From Poa pratensis (lineage: Eukaryota > Streptophyta > Magnoliopsida > Poales > Poaceae), in NCBI GenBank assembly GCA_947311845.1, contig CAMZMU010000089.1, positions 26,639,769-26,703,768 of the forward strand: a stretch of 64,000 nt of DNA, given 5' to 3'. Positions within the stretch are counted from its first letter, which is position 1. The number at the start of each line of letters is the position of its first letter. Position numbers and translations under genes: made by a program. Shown here piece by piece: positions 24,966 through 38,068 of this stretch. Below the pieces are notes generated by a model that saw only the letters and a list, made by a program, of their open reading frames with translations, searched no databases and was not told the origin of the DNA.

Positions 24966-25040
24966 GAGCCTTGAGCAACTCGAGCCTAATTTATGCAGCC
25001 CAACAATCGGGCCGGGCCAGGCTCAGGCCTAACCCCGCCC
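24966..25040 (+). repeat. Right fragment of the GC-rich repeat
   Basis: GCCTAATTTATGCAGCCC and CGGGCCGGGCCAGGCTCAGG align with about 14840-14885 of the Helitron-borne repeat. It borders the 5' flank of the ABC transporter gene. Confidence 0.4.
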
Positions 25041-25049
25041 ACCGACTTT

Positions 25050-25505
25050 TGGTCAGGTACCGTATACCGTATCGTCGACCCCACCCGAGCGAGCCGAAGC
25101 TCTCTCCCCCACCACCAACCCTCAAAACCAGACGCCAATCCCGTCTCCGTACTCGCAAAGCGGAAAATGGCACGGGAGAAGCAAAGCAAAGAAATCACTC
25201 GCGGGAAATCACCGGCCAACAACCCCACGCTCGCGGCCCCGCGCGCTGCATATAACCCTCGAACCGCACCACCACGACCGACTGCCCACTCACTCCTCTC
25301 CCTCTCCTTTCCAGCTCCCAACCCGAGGCGCGCGCGGCGGCCTCCCCTTCCGCGGCATGGCGCCCGCCGCACGCCACCGACTGCCACACTGACGCGCGCC
25401 GCCGCGTAGCAGACCGAGCGAGCTCCAACGTGCCCGTGTCTGCGTGCACACACACGCACGGAGTAGCAGCGTACATCAAGCAAACACACCGACATTGCGC
25501 GCGCG
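25050..25505 (+). promoter_or_regulatory. 5' flank and leader of the ABCG gene
   Basis: CpG-rich, CT-rich sequence directly before the ATG at 25506, with a CATATAACC stretch (about 25248-25256) as a possible core promoter. A 230-codon antisense ORF across it shows no motif and is treated as chance in GC-rich DNA. Promoter placement is an inference. Confidence 0.35.
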
Positions 25506-28500
25506 ATGGAGAAGGTGTGGGACTCGGGCCGGCGGATGAGCCGGAGCATCGGCCGGGGCATGGGGATGGACACCTGGGGCGTCGACGAGGCCTTCCAGCA
25601 CGGCGGCGGCGGCGGGAGCAGGGGCCACGACGACGACGAGCAGGCGCTGCGCTGGGCGGCCATCGAGCGCCTGCCCACCTACAGCCGCATGAGGACCGCC
25701 ATGCTCTCCGCCGAAGCCGCCGCCGCCGCCGAGTCCAAACAGGAGGGCAAGCAGCAGCAGTACAAGGAGGTGGACGTGCGGAAGCTCGCCGTCGGCGACC
25801 GCCAGGAGTTCATCGAGCGCGTCTTCCGGGTCGCTGAGGAGGACAACCAGCGCTTCCTCCAAAAGCTACGCGACCGCATCGACAGGTACGTTCCTTACTT
25901 TGAGCTTAGCCGGCCGGGCATTGCATGCAATTTTTCCTTGTTAATTTGCCCGTACAAGACCACACGCAGCAGGCACACTCCATTGCATGGCACGGTTGCT
26001 GTATACCCTTAAGTATTACTAGCTCTTGCCTGAATACTACGTGAACATACGTGTTCTTTATCGTGGTCACAAGCGCACACTTGTTATCTTCTTTTACAAG
26101 TTATATATAAAGCACTCGGAAAGGTTCCCTTCCAACTGTGGAATGTGTACTCGGTCGGGCAGCAAAAACACTCAAGAGAACAGAAAGAAAGATCTCGCAT
26201 GTTTCTTTTCAGATATCCCAAAACGAATACAATTAATCATCCATATTCAGACTTACTCTACTTCCTACATGAAAGAGATACAAGTGTTCACTTTTCACAT
26301 GTGTATTGGGTTGATTGAAAAGTAATCCAGGATCTTGATGCGGTTGAAGTTGTAGGCACGAAGAAAGCGATTGATTGATGGCATGTGCCACTAGATTGGC
26401 AGATAACCATTCATTTCTCTCCCTTTCTCTTCTTGCAGTGTGTTCCCAGGAACTACTTGATGTACTAGCTGCACCTGTCGCATTATGATTGAAGTTGAAC
26501 TAATTACTCGAAACCAAAAACATTGAAACGAACTACTAGTCCGAGGGCCTGATTAATTGCGTCAGCTGACATGTGCATTGCATCAGCACAACGACTTCTT
26601 TTTTGTTTTTTCCGATCAACATAGGAGCGCAGTCTCCTTTTGTTATAACCTAATCTGACTTGTGGATTAGGAATTTAGGATCAACCTTAGCAGTTAGTAG
26701 TAGTTTTTTTTTTTTTTTGTAATGTACATACTTGTATTCAAACGGAAACGAGTACAGAATACAAACAAGCATACACACGAAGAAGCAGAGAAAACAGAGG
26801 ACAACAGAACCCGCACTCTCCATCTTCAACCTCTTGATCGACGAACGGCGGAACCCCGCATCGCCGGAGACGACGAAGAAACCCGCCGTCAAGATCGACC
26901 GCCCGCGGAACAGAAGAACTCCTAGCCCAGAGGCGTTGTTGAGCCGCAAGAATCGCCAACTCCGGGGAGCTGGAGCCTGAAGCGATGAACGAGCATCGGC
27001 CGGGGGTGGCCCCCGAGCCCAAACTGCGCCGGATCTGGGAGCAGCGTCCCAGATCCTCCACCTTTCTTCCACATACCTGCAAGGACGCCGTCGTGAAGCC
27101 TCCCTTCCCGCTGCCAGCACCGCCGACACCACCGATCTGGCAGGAGACAAAGGGCTCGAGCACCGCGCCGGGCCTCGAGCCACCACAAGCCGAGCTCGTC
27201 GACGCCAGGCCCCGAGGAGCGCCGCCGCCGGAGAAGAACGCCTCGGCACCAAAAACTCCACCGCCCGCACCTACTCCTCCGAGGCGCCGCCGGGGACTCC
27301 ACCCTAACCTACCGTATGTACAGGCCGGAGACGGGGATCCCCACCCTCCCGCCGCCGAAGCGGCCGGCGGAGGAGAGGAATCCCGCGCCTCAGCGGCACG
27401 GACGCGGTGGCTCGGCGGAGATCGCCCAAAAATCGCCGCTTTCTTCGCCTCAGCAACAGTGTCGGGGAGGGAAGGGATAAGGGCACAGGGTTCGCATCCC
27501 ACGGATAGTAGTAGTTGAATCTGTGGAGTTGCCCAGCACTAGCTGTGTATTTCTTTTTGGTTCGAACGTTGCCAAAAATAAATGGTATTCTAGTGTTATT
27601 CAAAAACATTCCTGGGGCTTTAATTTGCAAAAACAATTAGGAGTAGCTGAGCATCCTGCTCTTTCTTCTAGTACACATACACTAATTAAGAAGTGTCTAC
27701 ATTCATGTGTGTGCATGTGAATGTGGAAAATGGCTAAAACATCTTATATTATGGAACGAAGGGAGTATATCTTAAAAAAAAGATGCACTTTGTGTGAGAT
27801 TCCAAATGAAAACATTCAGTCTGTGTCTGGTCCCAGCTCCCAAAGGTTGCTTAAAGTTGACAGCGAAACCTACACTACTGCAAGCAGCTGGCTTGCTCCA
27901 AAGTGAACAATGATGGTGCTAACAGGAGTCTCTGCCAACAGCAACATAAATCGTTTCCTTTTCTGGCGTGTGACATATACAAATTATTAATCGTTGACTA
28001 TGCTGTTTGAATATTTTATCAAGTAATTCGATGGAAAAAAGGGAAAAATCACAGCTAGCATATGCACGCATCATGCAGGGTTGGCATCGAGCTCCCGACG
28101 GTGGAGGTGCGGTTCGAGCGGCTGACGGTGCAGGCGCGGTGCCACGTTGGCAGCCGGGCGCTGCCGACGCTGCTCAACACGGCGCGCAACGTGGCGGAGG
28201 GCGCCCTGGGCCTCCTGGGCGCGCGGCTGGGCCGGCAGGCGACGCTGGACATCCTCAAGGACGTCTCCGGCGTGGTGCGGCCGTCCAGGATGACGCTGCT
28301 GCTGGGGCCACCGTCGTCGGGGAAGACGACCCTACTGCTGGCCCTGGCGGGCAAGCTGGATCCGACGCTGCGGCGCGGCGGCGAGGTGGCCTACAACGGG
28401 TACCCGCTGGGGGAGTTCGTGCCGCAGAAGACGGCGGCGTACATCAGCCAGACGGACGTGCACGTCGGCGAGATGACGGTGAAGGAGACGCTCGACTTCT

Positions 28501-31500
28501 CGGCCAGGTGCCAGGGCGTCGGCACCAAGTACGGTGAGTTCAGTACACACCTAACCTTCACCTAGCTACCGGCAGCAAGTGATGGTGAAATGGTGAATGA
28601 TTGAGGAGTTGACTGATGAAACAAACAAATGTGATTTTGATGCGTGCAGATCTGCTGACCGAGCTGGCGAGGAGGGAGAAGGAGGCCGGCATCCGGCCGG
28701 AGCCGGAAGTCGACCTTTTTATGAAGGTAACCAAATGGTTGCCAGCTTGAACACGTGCACGATCTGAACTCGAACGTTGGCATGCTTTGTTCCGAAGCTT
28801 GATCAATTTTTCAGTGGAATGCATGCACGTCAATGATGTGTCCAAGCTAGCGTCGTGTGATTAATTAATTTGGTGTGCAGGCGACTTCGATGGAAGGAGT
28901 CGAGAGCAGCCTGCAGACGGACTACACCCTCAGGGTAGGAGCCCTACGCCTTTCCAAATATTATAACGCACTCCTCGTTTTTCCTACTCCTGAAGAAGTT
29001 TCATTCTCCTCGTTTTGCTATTTATTCTGCTAGAATAGGACACTGCAGCGAGTCAGTGACATGATGACATTGACAATACATTTAGAACTCGCGTTAAGCA
29101 CAAGCTTTTCCACAGAACCAGATCATCCAAAAAAAAGTGTTCCCTCCCCACATCCACAGCGACAGCAACTAGTGGCAATACTGCATCAGATCAAGCCGAA
29201 AAGTGTTATCTTTCTCGATAATGGCCAGGGATTTACTCGATAAAGAGAAAACCCCAATCAAATGATGGACTGCAGAGCACAAAGCAGAGGTAGTAGTTGT
29301 AGACACGGTGGCGGCACACGGTCCACAGGAAGGAGAAAACACCAACCGCGACCATCTCCACTGACTCGGACACTCGACACCTGACCTGCTGCTGCATTGG
29401 AGTGAGTACAGTGAGTAGTAGTAGGTGAAGCTGAGCCAGGAATGATAAGCACTCGAGTGGCCGCCGAAGTCAGTAGGCGTAGCGAGTAGGCAGCGGGTTG
29501 GTTCTCCGCCTTTTGACTTAACTCAAGAACTTCTTCTCCTTCATCCTCATTTTCCACCACCGGTGGGGCCTCGCTGCGCCTAGCTTTGGGACGCGGGGTT
29601 GGTGGGCGCACGCCGGTGGTGTGCCACCAACTCGGCCTGATGATGATGCCGACAATGGCGTCGGCGGAGCGGCACGGCGCACCCGCGGCTCGCTGTGTCA
29701 CGCCGTGCCCATGACCTGTTTGCTGTTATGCCCGGCCGCTTTTTCCCGCATGGCGGGTAACGGTTGCTGTCGAGGCCATCAACCCCGGCTTGACTCCGGG
29801 TAACGGACGGATGTCCTCGATGAAACTGAAATGTTACTCTCATGTTACCGTGATCGCGACGGATGTGGACGTGCTAATAACGAGATGGCTTTTCGGGCTG
29901 ATGATCCGGTTTGTGTTTTTTCTTCCTTGGGTGCAGATACTGGGGCTGGACATATGCGCGGACACCCTCGTCGGCGACCAGATGCAGCGGGGCATCTCCG
30001 GCGGCCAGAAGAAGCGCGTCACCACCGGTAATTAATAATCTCTTCCTCGTGTCATGCTTGTTTCATCATCACGTCATGCTACTTTGGATACATGCGAGAG
30101 GATTAGAGAGGTCCAACCTTCTGAAAAAAAACTTGCCGAAAATGTTGGCGTTTCTAGAAGATTTATATATGTGATAGTTCCCGTGTCACATGAACGGTGC
30201 CTGTGCCATTCTAATGTGCCGCTAGCTGGGCTGAGGTCCACGCGTTGAGCGTTTGGTTAGGAGAGGACGAAGCCATTAGCGTACCGCCATTGCCTAGTTG
30301 CTGGATGGTCGTTACCACTCTGCCAGTCTTTCATCTTCAAGTGGTACTAAATCGGCATCAATTAATTTGGAACGGAGTGAGTACTTGCTACATTCCTGCG
30401 TCAGCAGCGGTTTCTTCCGCTTGTTCCTAGGCTCACCCTGGAAATATTGTCTTCACATTGCACTTTGCAGGGTTCCTGCCATTATTTTGAAAAAAAAATG
30501 CATTTCATCATCGTGTCATGCTACTTTGGATACATGCGAAGATTAGGGTGTGTCCTTCCGAAAGGAACTTGCCGAACATGTTGGCGTTTCTAGAAGATTA
30601 TACTGTTCCCGGGTCACATCCTGTCGTTCCTACACATGAGCGGTGCTTGTTGCCATTGAAATGTGCCGCTGGGCTCAGTCTTTCATGTTCAAGTAGTACG
30701 AACGGACGCTACGGTCGAACTCCTAGAGCAACTAACCATGATACTGACGTGCCCTGGTCCTTTAGATAGTACAGCCTATGCCGTATTGCTCGATGACAAA
30801 TTACAGGGTCGTTACAGGAGTCGATTTACACAGTTCAGAAAACAGCGGACCACAAGAGCAGGGGATAATGTATGGCCGAAAATTGCTGCTAGGATATCGC
30901 ATTAGCATTACAGACAAGTTTATTGATGATGGGCGTTATAATTGTGCCAAGCTTTGCGATTTACATATGTTGCTAGCTACTCCCTTTGTTCCAAGTTAAT
31001 TTACGCGTTGTACTAAATCGGCGTCAACAATTAATTTGGAACGGAGTGAGTACTCGCTACATTTCTGCGTCAGCAGCGGTTTCTTCCGCTTGTTCCTCTG
31101 TACGAGAAACAAAAGTCACCCTGGACATATTGTCTTCACATTGCACGTTGCAGGGTTCCTGCCATTTTTTTTGAAAAAAAAATGCATTTCTGCATAACGG
31201 AAGCTGAAAGTATAACCCAGAAAGCAGCTCCATTTTTTTTGCTTAGAAATGTGTAGCATTGCTAAAGCAACCATTTCAAACCGTTTCATGCAGATTTTGT
31301 GCCGAGGGGTCAATGTTTTTTTTTTACTTTAGGGGGTCAAGGGTTGGTCTCTGCATGAGATTTCTTGTTACCAAACTGTATTGATTTATTCTTAACTGAA
31401 AAGGCAGACCTCCTGTCAGGTTACCCAATAATAATAATAATAACAACAGTTGTAATAATAATAATCGGTTGATAAATTCGTGGAATTTTCAGAACATTAC

Positions 31501-34500
31501 CAAGTTGCATGACCTTTAAATCATTTTGCAGGAGAGATGATTGTCGGTCCGACAAAGGTGCTGTTCATGGATGAGATATCGACTGGGTTGGACAGCTCCA
31601 CCACCTTCCAGATTGTCAAATGTCTGCAGCAGATCGTGCATTTGGGCGAGGCCACGATCCTCATGTCCCTCCTTCAGCCAGCCCCTGAGACCTTTGAGCT
31701 TTTTGATGACATCATCCTGCTTTCAGAAGGTCAGATTGTTTATCAGGGACCGCGCGAGCATGTCGTTGAATTCTTCGACTCCTGTGGCTTCCGCTGCCCA
31801 GAGCGCAAGGGCACCGCAGACTTCCTTCAGGAGGTAACATCACGCAGTAGCCTAGTTACCAGCTATCAATTTCCTGAAAGTTTCATTTTATGATTTGCAT
31901 AAAAGCCTTGTCTCCCTGTAATAATTCTCAGGTGACATCAAAAAAGGATCAGGAGCAGTACTGGGCTGACAAACAAAGGCCATACCGTTATATTTCAGTC
32001 TCGGAATTCGCGCAGAGGTTTAAACGGTTTCATGTTGGGCTACAACTCGAGAACCATCTTTCGGTGCCATTTGACAAGAACCGCAGCCATCAGGCTGCCC
32101 TTGTCTTCTCCAAGCACTCGGTATCAACCGAGAGCTCCTCAAGGCATCCTTTGACAAGGAGTGGCTCCTTATAAAGCGCAATTCATTTGTGTACATCTTC
32201 AAGACCATACAGGTGGGCATAATTTTCCCGTCCAGTACTGTCACTTCTTAAAAACCACAATGCAGATGACTTGACCATGTTTCTCGGTGAACTGTGAAGC
32301 TCATCATTGTAGCCCTTATCGCGTCAACGGTGTTTCTAAGGACCCAAATGCACACAAGGAATTTGGATGACGGTTTTGTCTACATTGGAGCACTGCTTTT
32401 TACTCTAATTGTGAACATGTTCAATGGTTTTGCTGAGCTCTCTTTGACCATCACAAGGTTGCCCGTGTTCTACAAGCACCGTGACCTCCTCTTCTACCCT
32501 GCTTGGATCTTTACGCTACCGAACGTCGTTCTCAGAATCCCCTTCTCCATAATCGAATCTATAGTCTGGGTAGTTATCACATACTACACTATGGGATTTG
32601 CCCCAGAGGCTGACAGGTACATATGGATTAGACAACCTTCCATTATAATCAGGAACTGTCAGTTATGTGGCCACTAAATTGCCATCTATGTGCGCAGATT
32701 TTTCAAGCAGTTGCTGCTAGTGTTCTTGATCCAGCAGATGGCTGGAGGACTTTTCAGAGCAATTGCTGGCCTGTGCAGATCCATGATCATTGCTCAAACA
32801 GGAGGAGCCCTGTTCCTTCTCATCTTCTTTGTTCTTGGAGGCTTTCTTCTTCCAAAAGGTCAATTACTTATCTCGTTTATTTTCACTTCACATTGCTTCG
32901 GCAGATGCAGTTTTGCTGACTAGTCCTTTGCTCTCCATTGTTAACAGACTTCATCCCAAAATGGTGGATCTGGGGCTATTGGATTTCGCCACTGGTGTAT
33001 GGATATAATGCGCTAGCAGTGAATGAATTTTATTCCCCTCGATGGATGAACAAGTTTGTAATGGTTAGCCCACTACAGCACTGCTCTTTCACTGGTTGAC
33101 GTACATGCTTTTCTGACAAGCTGTGTTCATGATGATAGGATAAGAATGGTGTTCCTAAAAGACTAGGTATGGCTATGCTAGAAGGCGCCAACATCTTTAC
33201 TGATAAAAACTGGTTCTGGATTGGAGCAGCAGGGCTGCTAGGTTTCACCATCTTTTTCAATGTGCTCTTCACACTATCCCTCACGTATCTGAGTCGTAAG
33301 TATTGAAAATTAATATTAGTGCCTTCTGAGTTATAATCATAAGCTTTGGATCAGTACGTGATCCACTTATTCTTTAACTGTTAGCTCTGGGCAAACCACA
33401 AGCTGTCATATCTGAAGAAACTGCAAAGGAAGCAGAAGCCAATGGGCTCCCAAGAGAGACAAAAAGAAATGGCAGCACAAAAAGAAATGGCAGCGCAAAA
33501 TCGAAGGATGATTCCAGTAACAGTAAGCAATTCTACATGGAGTCATAGCTAAATATGACAGTAAGTAATAGTTTCTAAAATTGATGACTAATACTGTCCT
33601 TTTTCAGAGGAAATAAAAGAGATGAGATTAAGTGCTCGTTTGAGCAATAGTTCATCAAATGGGATTTCACGAGTCATGTCTGTTGGCAGCAATGAAACTG
33701 CTCCAAGAAGAGGAATGGTTCTTCCATTCTCCCCTCTATCCATGTGTTTCGATGATGTGAACTACTATGTCGACATGCCTGCAGTGAGTTTACCTATGCA
33801 CAGTTTTTGTTAGCATTGCTTCGTATTCCTTATCTTACCTTCCTCAATTAAAATCTGAAATATTTATGAGTTTTTTATGTATCTATGTAGGAAATGAAAC
33901 ATGAAGGAGTGACTGAAGATAGGCTCCAATTGTTACGTGAGGTTACTGGATCATTTAGGCCAGGAGTGCTAACAGCACTCATGGGAGTCAGTGGAGCTGG
34001 AAAGACGACTCTTATGGACGTTTTGGCCGGAAGAAAGACTGGTGGTTACATTGAAGGAGATATAAGGATTTCTGGTTATCCGAAGAACCAAGCAACATTT
34101 GCAAGGATTTCTGGCTACTGTGAGCAAAATGATATTCATTCACCTCAGGTCACGATTAGGGAATCTTTGATATACTCCGCCTTCTTACGTCTTCCTGGAA
34201 AGATCGGGGACCAAGAAATCACTGATGAAATTAAGATTGTAAGTCATGTGTTTTTTTTCCATCGAGTAATGCTATATGTTCCGTTGATTCCTAACTTGTC
34301 TTGGGATATCAAATAGTTTTGCTACTCCAACAGGATGATGAAGCATTTGAATTACCTTGTTATCATAAGCGTATACCTCTTAGATCCTGGTGAAAGAAGT
34401 TTGAAATTTGATAAATGTGATAAGAGACGTTCATATAATGTAGACTTTTTTGTTCATGTTATCTAGCTCGCACCTGACATGCTTCAATGGTTTCAGCAAT

Positions 34501-36500
34501 TTGTTGATGAAGTTATGGAGCTAGTGGAGCTTGACAATCTGAAGGATGCTTTAGTTGGCCTGCCAGGAATTACAGGGCTTTCAACAGAGCAAAGAAAGAG
34601 GCTGACAATAGCTGTAGAACTTGTGGCAAATCCATCGATCATCTTCATGGACGAACCGACATCAGGTCTTGATGCAAGAGCAGCAGCAATTGTCATGAGA
34701 ACAGTGAGAAACACAGTTGACACTGGACGGACTGTGGTTTGCACAATTCACCAGCCAAGCATTGACATCTTTGAAGCTTTTGATGAGGTGACTAATGAGC
34801 ATAAGCAATTCACTTTAAGTTGCAGTTTAGTTTTTTCAGCAGTTAAATAATAACGAAAATTTTCTTGCAGTTGCTATTACTGAAAAGAGGAGGCCAGGTG
34901 ATATACTCTGGGAAACTGGGTCGTAACTCGCAGAAAATGATTGAATACTTCGAGGTACATATAGTGTATGATTTTTATTTTTCAGTGGTAGATCCCATAT
35001 AGATAATGACAAACAAAAGTATACTGCCTGATCTGCTGTTCAATACTACCAGGCAATTCCTGGAGTGCCTAAAATCAAAGATAAGTACAACCCTGCAACG
35101 TGGATGCTTGAGGTCAGCTCAGTTGCTGCAGAAGTACGCCTAAGTATGGATTTTGCTGATTACTACAAGACTTCAGATTTGTACAAGTAAGCAAACACAT
35201 ATTTTTGGTTGTATGGACCTCTACTGTCTTTTCTCAAAGTGTATAATCTCCATACCACTTTAAATAATCAAATTCTCATGGCATACACTGGCTGTGTCTC
35301 CAGGCAAAACAAGGTATTGGTGAACCAGCTAAGTCAACCAGAACCAGGAACATCAGATCTGCATTTCCCTACAGAATATTCTCAGTCCATCATAGGGCAG
35401 TTCAAAGCCTGCCTCTGGAAGCATTGGCTGACCTACTGGCGCAGCCCAGATTACAACCTTGTCAGATTTTCTTTCACTTTGTTCACAGCCTTGCTGCTTG
35501 GCTCCATCTTTTGGAAGATTGGCACCAAGATGTAAAAACCGAATTTATCTTCATCTTTGACTCTTAATCCTAACATAGCAGCATCTGAATTTTTCGTGCC
35601 TTATGATGCAGGGGAGATGCCAATACCCTCAGAATGGTCATTGGGGCAATGTACACGGCAGTGATGTTTGTCGGCATCAACAATTGCGCAACCGTTCAGC
35701 CAATTGTTTCAATTGAGAGAACAGTTTTCTATCGAGAGAGGGCTGCTGGGATGTACTCTGCAATGCCCTATGCCATTGCTCAGGTAAATATAAAGTAAAA
35801 TTTGAAGGGCTATGGGTAAACACAGTGGTAGCTAAAGTAGTAAGGTTGCCACTGCATTCTTCGGGCATCTCAAGCTTTGTTTATTGCTTCAGGTTGTGAT
35901 GGAGATACCCTATGTTTTCGTCCAAGCCTCGTACTACACCCTCATCGTATATGCTATGATGAGCTTCCAGTGGACAGCTGCAAAGTTTTTCTGGTTCTTC
36001 TTCGTGTCCTACTTCTCCTTCCTATACTTCACCTACTATGGGATGATGACTGTATCAATCTCGCCAAACCATGAGGTTGCAGCCATCTTTGCCGCAGCTT
36101 TTTATTCCCTCTTCAACCTCTTCTCTGGCTTCTTCATCCCAAGGCCGGTGAGTTTCATCTCAGATGAGAGAACTGTTGCAGTTATTTTTTCCCCTAGATC
36201 AACTACTTATTTTCTTCTTGCATTGCGCAGAAAATCCCCAAATGGTGGATCTGGTACTACTGGATGTGCCCATTGGCATGGACAGTGTATGGGCTCATAG
36301 TGACACAATACGGAGACCTGGAAGAGATCATATCTGTCCCGGGCCAATCCAACCAAACAATCAGTTACTACGTAACTCATCATTTTGGATACCACAGGAA
36401 CTTCATGCCAGTCGTTGCACCGGTGCTCGTGCTCTTTGCAGTATTCTTCGCATTCATGTATGCTCTCTGCATCAAGAAGTTGAACTTCCAACAACGGTAG
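25506..36500 (+). CDS. ABCG: ABCG full-size (PDR-type) transporter, frameshifted in exon 7
   Basis: Plasma-membrane ATP-driven exporter family with (NBD-TMD)x2 order. Exons: 25506-25885, 28079-28533, 28650-28726, 28881-28934, 29937-30027, 31532-31833, 31932-32212, 32300-32616, 32698-32858, 32948-33057, 33139-33295, 33385-33522, 33608-33783, 33891-34238, 34497-34787, 34871-34954, 35053-35186, 35304-35531, 35612-35783, 35893-36147, 36231-36500; all GT-AG and in phase apart from one defect. NBD1 has Walker [10 protein letters not shown], signature GISGGQKKR and Walker [17 protein letters not shown]2 has [20 protein letters not shown] and [13 protein letters not shown]. Hydrophobic TMDs follow each; the last exon ends LNFQQR. 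Without the defect the length is about 1492 residues. At about 32130 the sequence reads ACCGAGAGCTC where ACCGAGCTC keeps frame, so exon 7 runs into a stop at 32172. It is either a recent pseudogene or an assembly error. Substrate unknown. Confidence 0.88.
26706..27505 (-). mobile_element. Poly-A retroposon in ABCG intron 1
   Basis: About 800 bp on the minus strand ending in an A tract (T run 26704-26718) and flanked by an 11-bp duplication TAGTAGTAGTT (26695-26705 and 27506-27516). The body is GC-rich at its 5' end and AT-rich at its 3' end, like a LINE 5' region joined to a 3' tail. A 254-codon minus-strand ORF begins just inside the element, but no domain is recognised. Poly-A plus target duplication shows target-primed reverse transcription, hence a LINE derivative or LINE-mobilised RNA. 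Confidence 0.75.
29250..29860 (-). other. GC-rich foreign-looking block in ABCG intron 4
   Basis: Minus-strand frames are open (147 codons, 29701-29258) with an acidic stretch [20 protein letters not shown], and composition differs from the surrounding intron. No family recognised; possibly a fragment of a retroelement or captured gene. Confidence 0.25.
30045..31193 (+). repeat. Interleaved duplication in ABCG intron 5
   Basis: Module A (TCATGCTACTTTGGATACAT ... AATGTGCCGCT) occurs at about 30060-30235 and 30505-30672. Module B (TACTAAATCGGC ... GGGTTCCTGCCAT, then an A run and TGCATTTC) occurs at about 30340-30508 and 31010-31193. The order A-B-A'-B' shows a tandem duplication of an A-B unit with later divergence and insertion of extra sequence between A' and B'. 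B' includes a Stowaway end pair. Confidence 0.75.
30980..31050. mobile_element. Stowaway-like MITE
   Basis: 71 bp with ends CTCCCTTTGTTCC and GGAACGGAGTGAG (inverted, imperfect) flanked by TA on both sides. This matches the Tc1/mariner-derived Stowaway pattern of grasses. It overlaps the start of duplicated intron module B'. Confidence 0.7.
31428..31474 (+). repeat. (AAT)n microsatellite
   Basis: Interrupted AAT/TAA repeats within ABCG intron 5. Confidence 0.85.
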
Positions 36501-37250
36501 GAGGAGAAAAACAACATACAAGATGGCAGGAAAATGGTCAATTTTTTTCTGAACCAACTCTTCTTTTGTCCTTCCATTTTTGGGTCTATTTATGCAGTGT
36601 CAGTGCAAATACGGGTGTAGTTTTTTGGATTCCATACATAGAAAAATATGTTGAGGTTGCACACAGCCTTTCACGATTGCAACTTTGTAAGTGCATTGCA
36701 TTGCAAGATCATGCGATGAGCAGAATTTGTTCATGGCCTATAAATCCACTGGAGTTTCCGATGACAAGTTCACCACCATTTACTTCTTTTTATAACCAAA
36801 CTTTTAATTTTGATCCATGAGATAGGATTTCGAACAGATTACACAATAGTTTTTTACTGTGACTTGAAGGGTCATGCTGTTAAGTACATTAAAACATCCA
36901 ATTTTCAGAGAAGTAACTGTTTACTTGTTAATGATCAATTGTTAGAAATGTATACATTTCATAATAGGGAAGAATCAGAAGCAACAACGATGACAACAAC
37001 TGCACTGAAAGATTTATTTCTTCTTTTTAACACCCAACAATGTTTTGTTGTAGTAGTATCATATGTACACTATCATTTACATCCTCTCTACAAAGAAGAG
37101 AGCAAAAAACCAAACTGATGTAAGATCATCAATTGACCAAAGAAACAAACAGAGAGCAGCATCATTAAGCAGCCATCAGATTAGAAATCCTTTCTGAATT
37201 TGCTTTAGTCGAAGGAACAAGAATATTGGAAGAAATGCATCAAACTTGAG
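36501..37250. other. Convergent intergenic space ABCG / kinesin
   Basis: AT-rich 3' UTR-like sequence for both genes; no ORF with any recognised motif. The two stop codons are about 750 bp apart, so the transcripts may overlap at their 3' ends. Confidence 0.5.
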
Positions 37251-38027
37251 CTAATTCCATCGCTTCGGAGTATTTGAGGTTCTCGGTGAGGATGTTGCTC
37301 GTGTGATTGTGCTTCTTCGGGTACTTGCTGACACTGTAACAAAATAGTTTTTAAACACTTGGAAAACTTTAGATGCATATATATATATATATACATAGAG
37401 AGATATATTTGAAAACTTCACCTGAGATCATTCTTTGGTGAAGTTTCTGTTTGCGTGCGGTATTGCATGAATGGCCATTTTAAGTTCAGTTAATTTAATT
37501 TGTACCGAAATGTTCTGATATGAATCTTAGTTCATGAATGGGTAAATACTGCACAAACGAGTCAGGAGACGCTGCGTACTGAATGAGGTAGAATACTACT
37601 AGTAGAATAGGGAGAAATAGACCATAGGTGCGGGAGAAGACCTTTAATTAACAGAAATACTAATTATTTACTACTTAGGCTGGATCTCATAGTTACGGTT
37701 CATATGTTTTGTAGCACTCACTTGAATGGTCCCCTAAGACTCAAACTCTGTTTTTAACTGTCCATCCGAACTCAAACTCTTAACCTCCGAGAAGATATAC
37801 TACGGTTCATGACCTATATAAGTTGAAGTGGACCAACACTCACGGCATGCTCTCTACAGATTTGGAAATTGTCGTAGCATATTGGCTCGTGAGTACTAAT
37901 TTAATTTCTTCAAGCGTTAAATCTGCACTTGTTTTCAGCGCTCAGTGGAACTTCCGAAATATACTACTAGTGTACTACATAACCAAATTAGATGGCTGGT
38001 AGGCTAGACTACTGTAAGATACCAAAC

Positions 38028-38068
<41 letters not shown>

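Noticed and set aside
24986..25678. 230-codon minus-strand ORF over the ABCG 5' region
   Set aside because: It lies antisense to the ABCG first exon and its GC-rich leader and shows no motif; long antisense frames are common in GC-rich grass exons.
34239..34496. Extra coding sequence before CAATTTGTTGATG in ABCG
   Set aside because: The in-phase acceptor TTTCAG at 34491-34496 directly joins the conserved [17 protein letters not shown]; an earlier CTAG acceptor would insert non-conserved residues.
37205..37396. Frame ending [15 protein letters not shown] as kinesin C-terminus
   Set aside because: It is the reading obtained if the missing A at 38371-38380 is real; the other frame gives a serine/arginine-rich tail ending KRWN in keeping with plant kinesin tails. 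Left uncertain.
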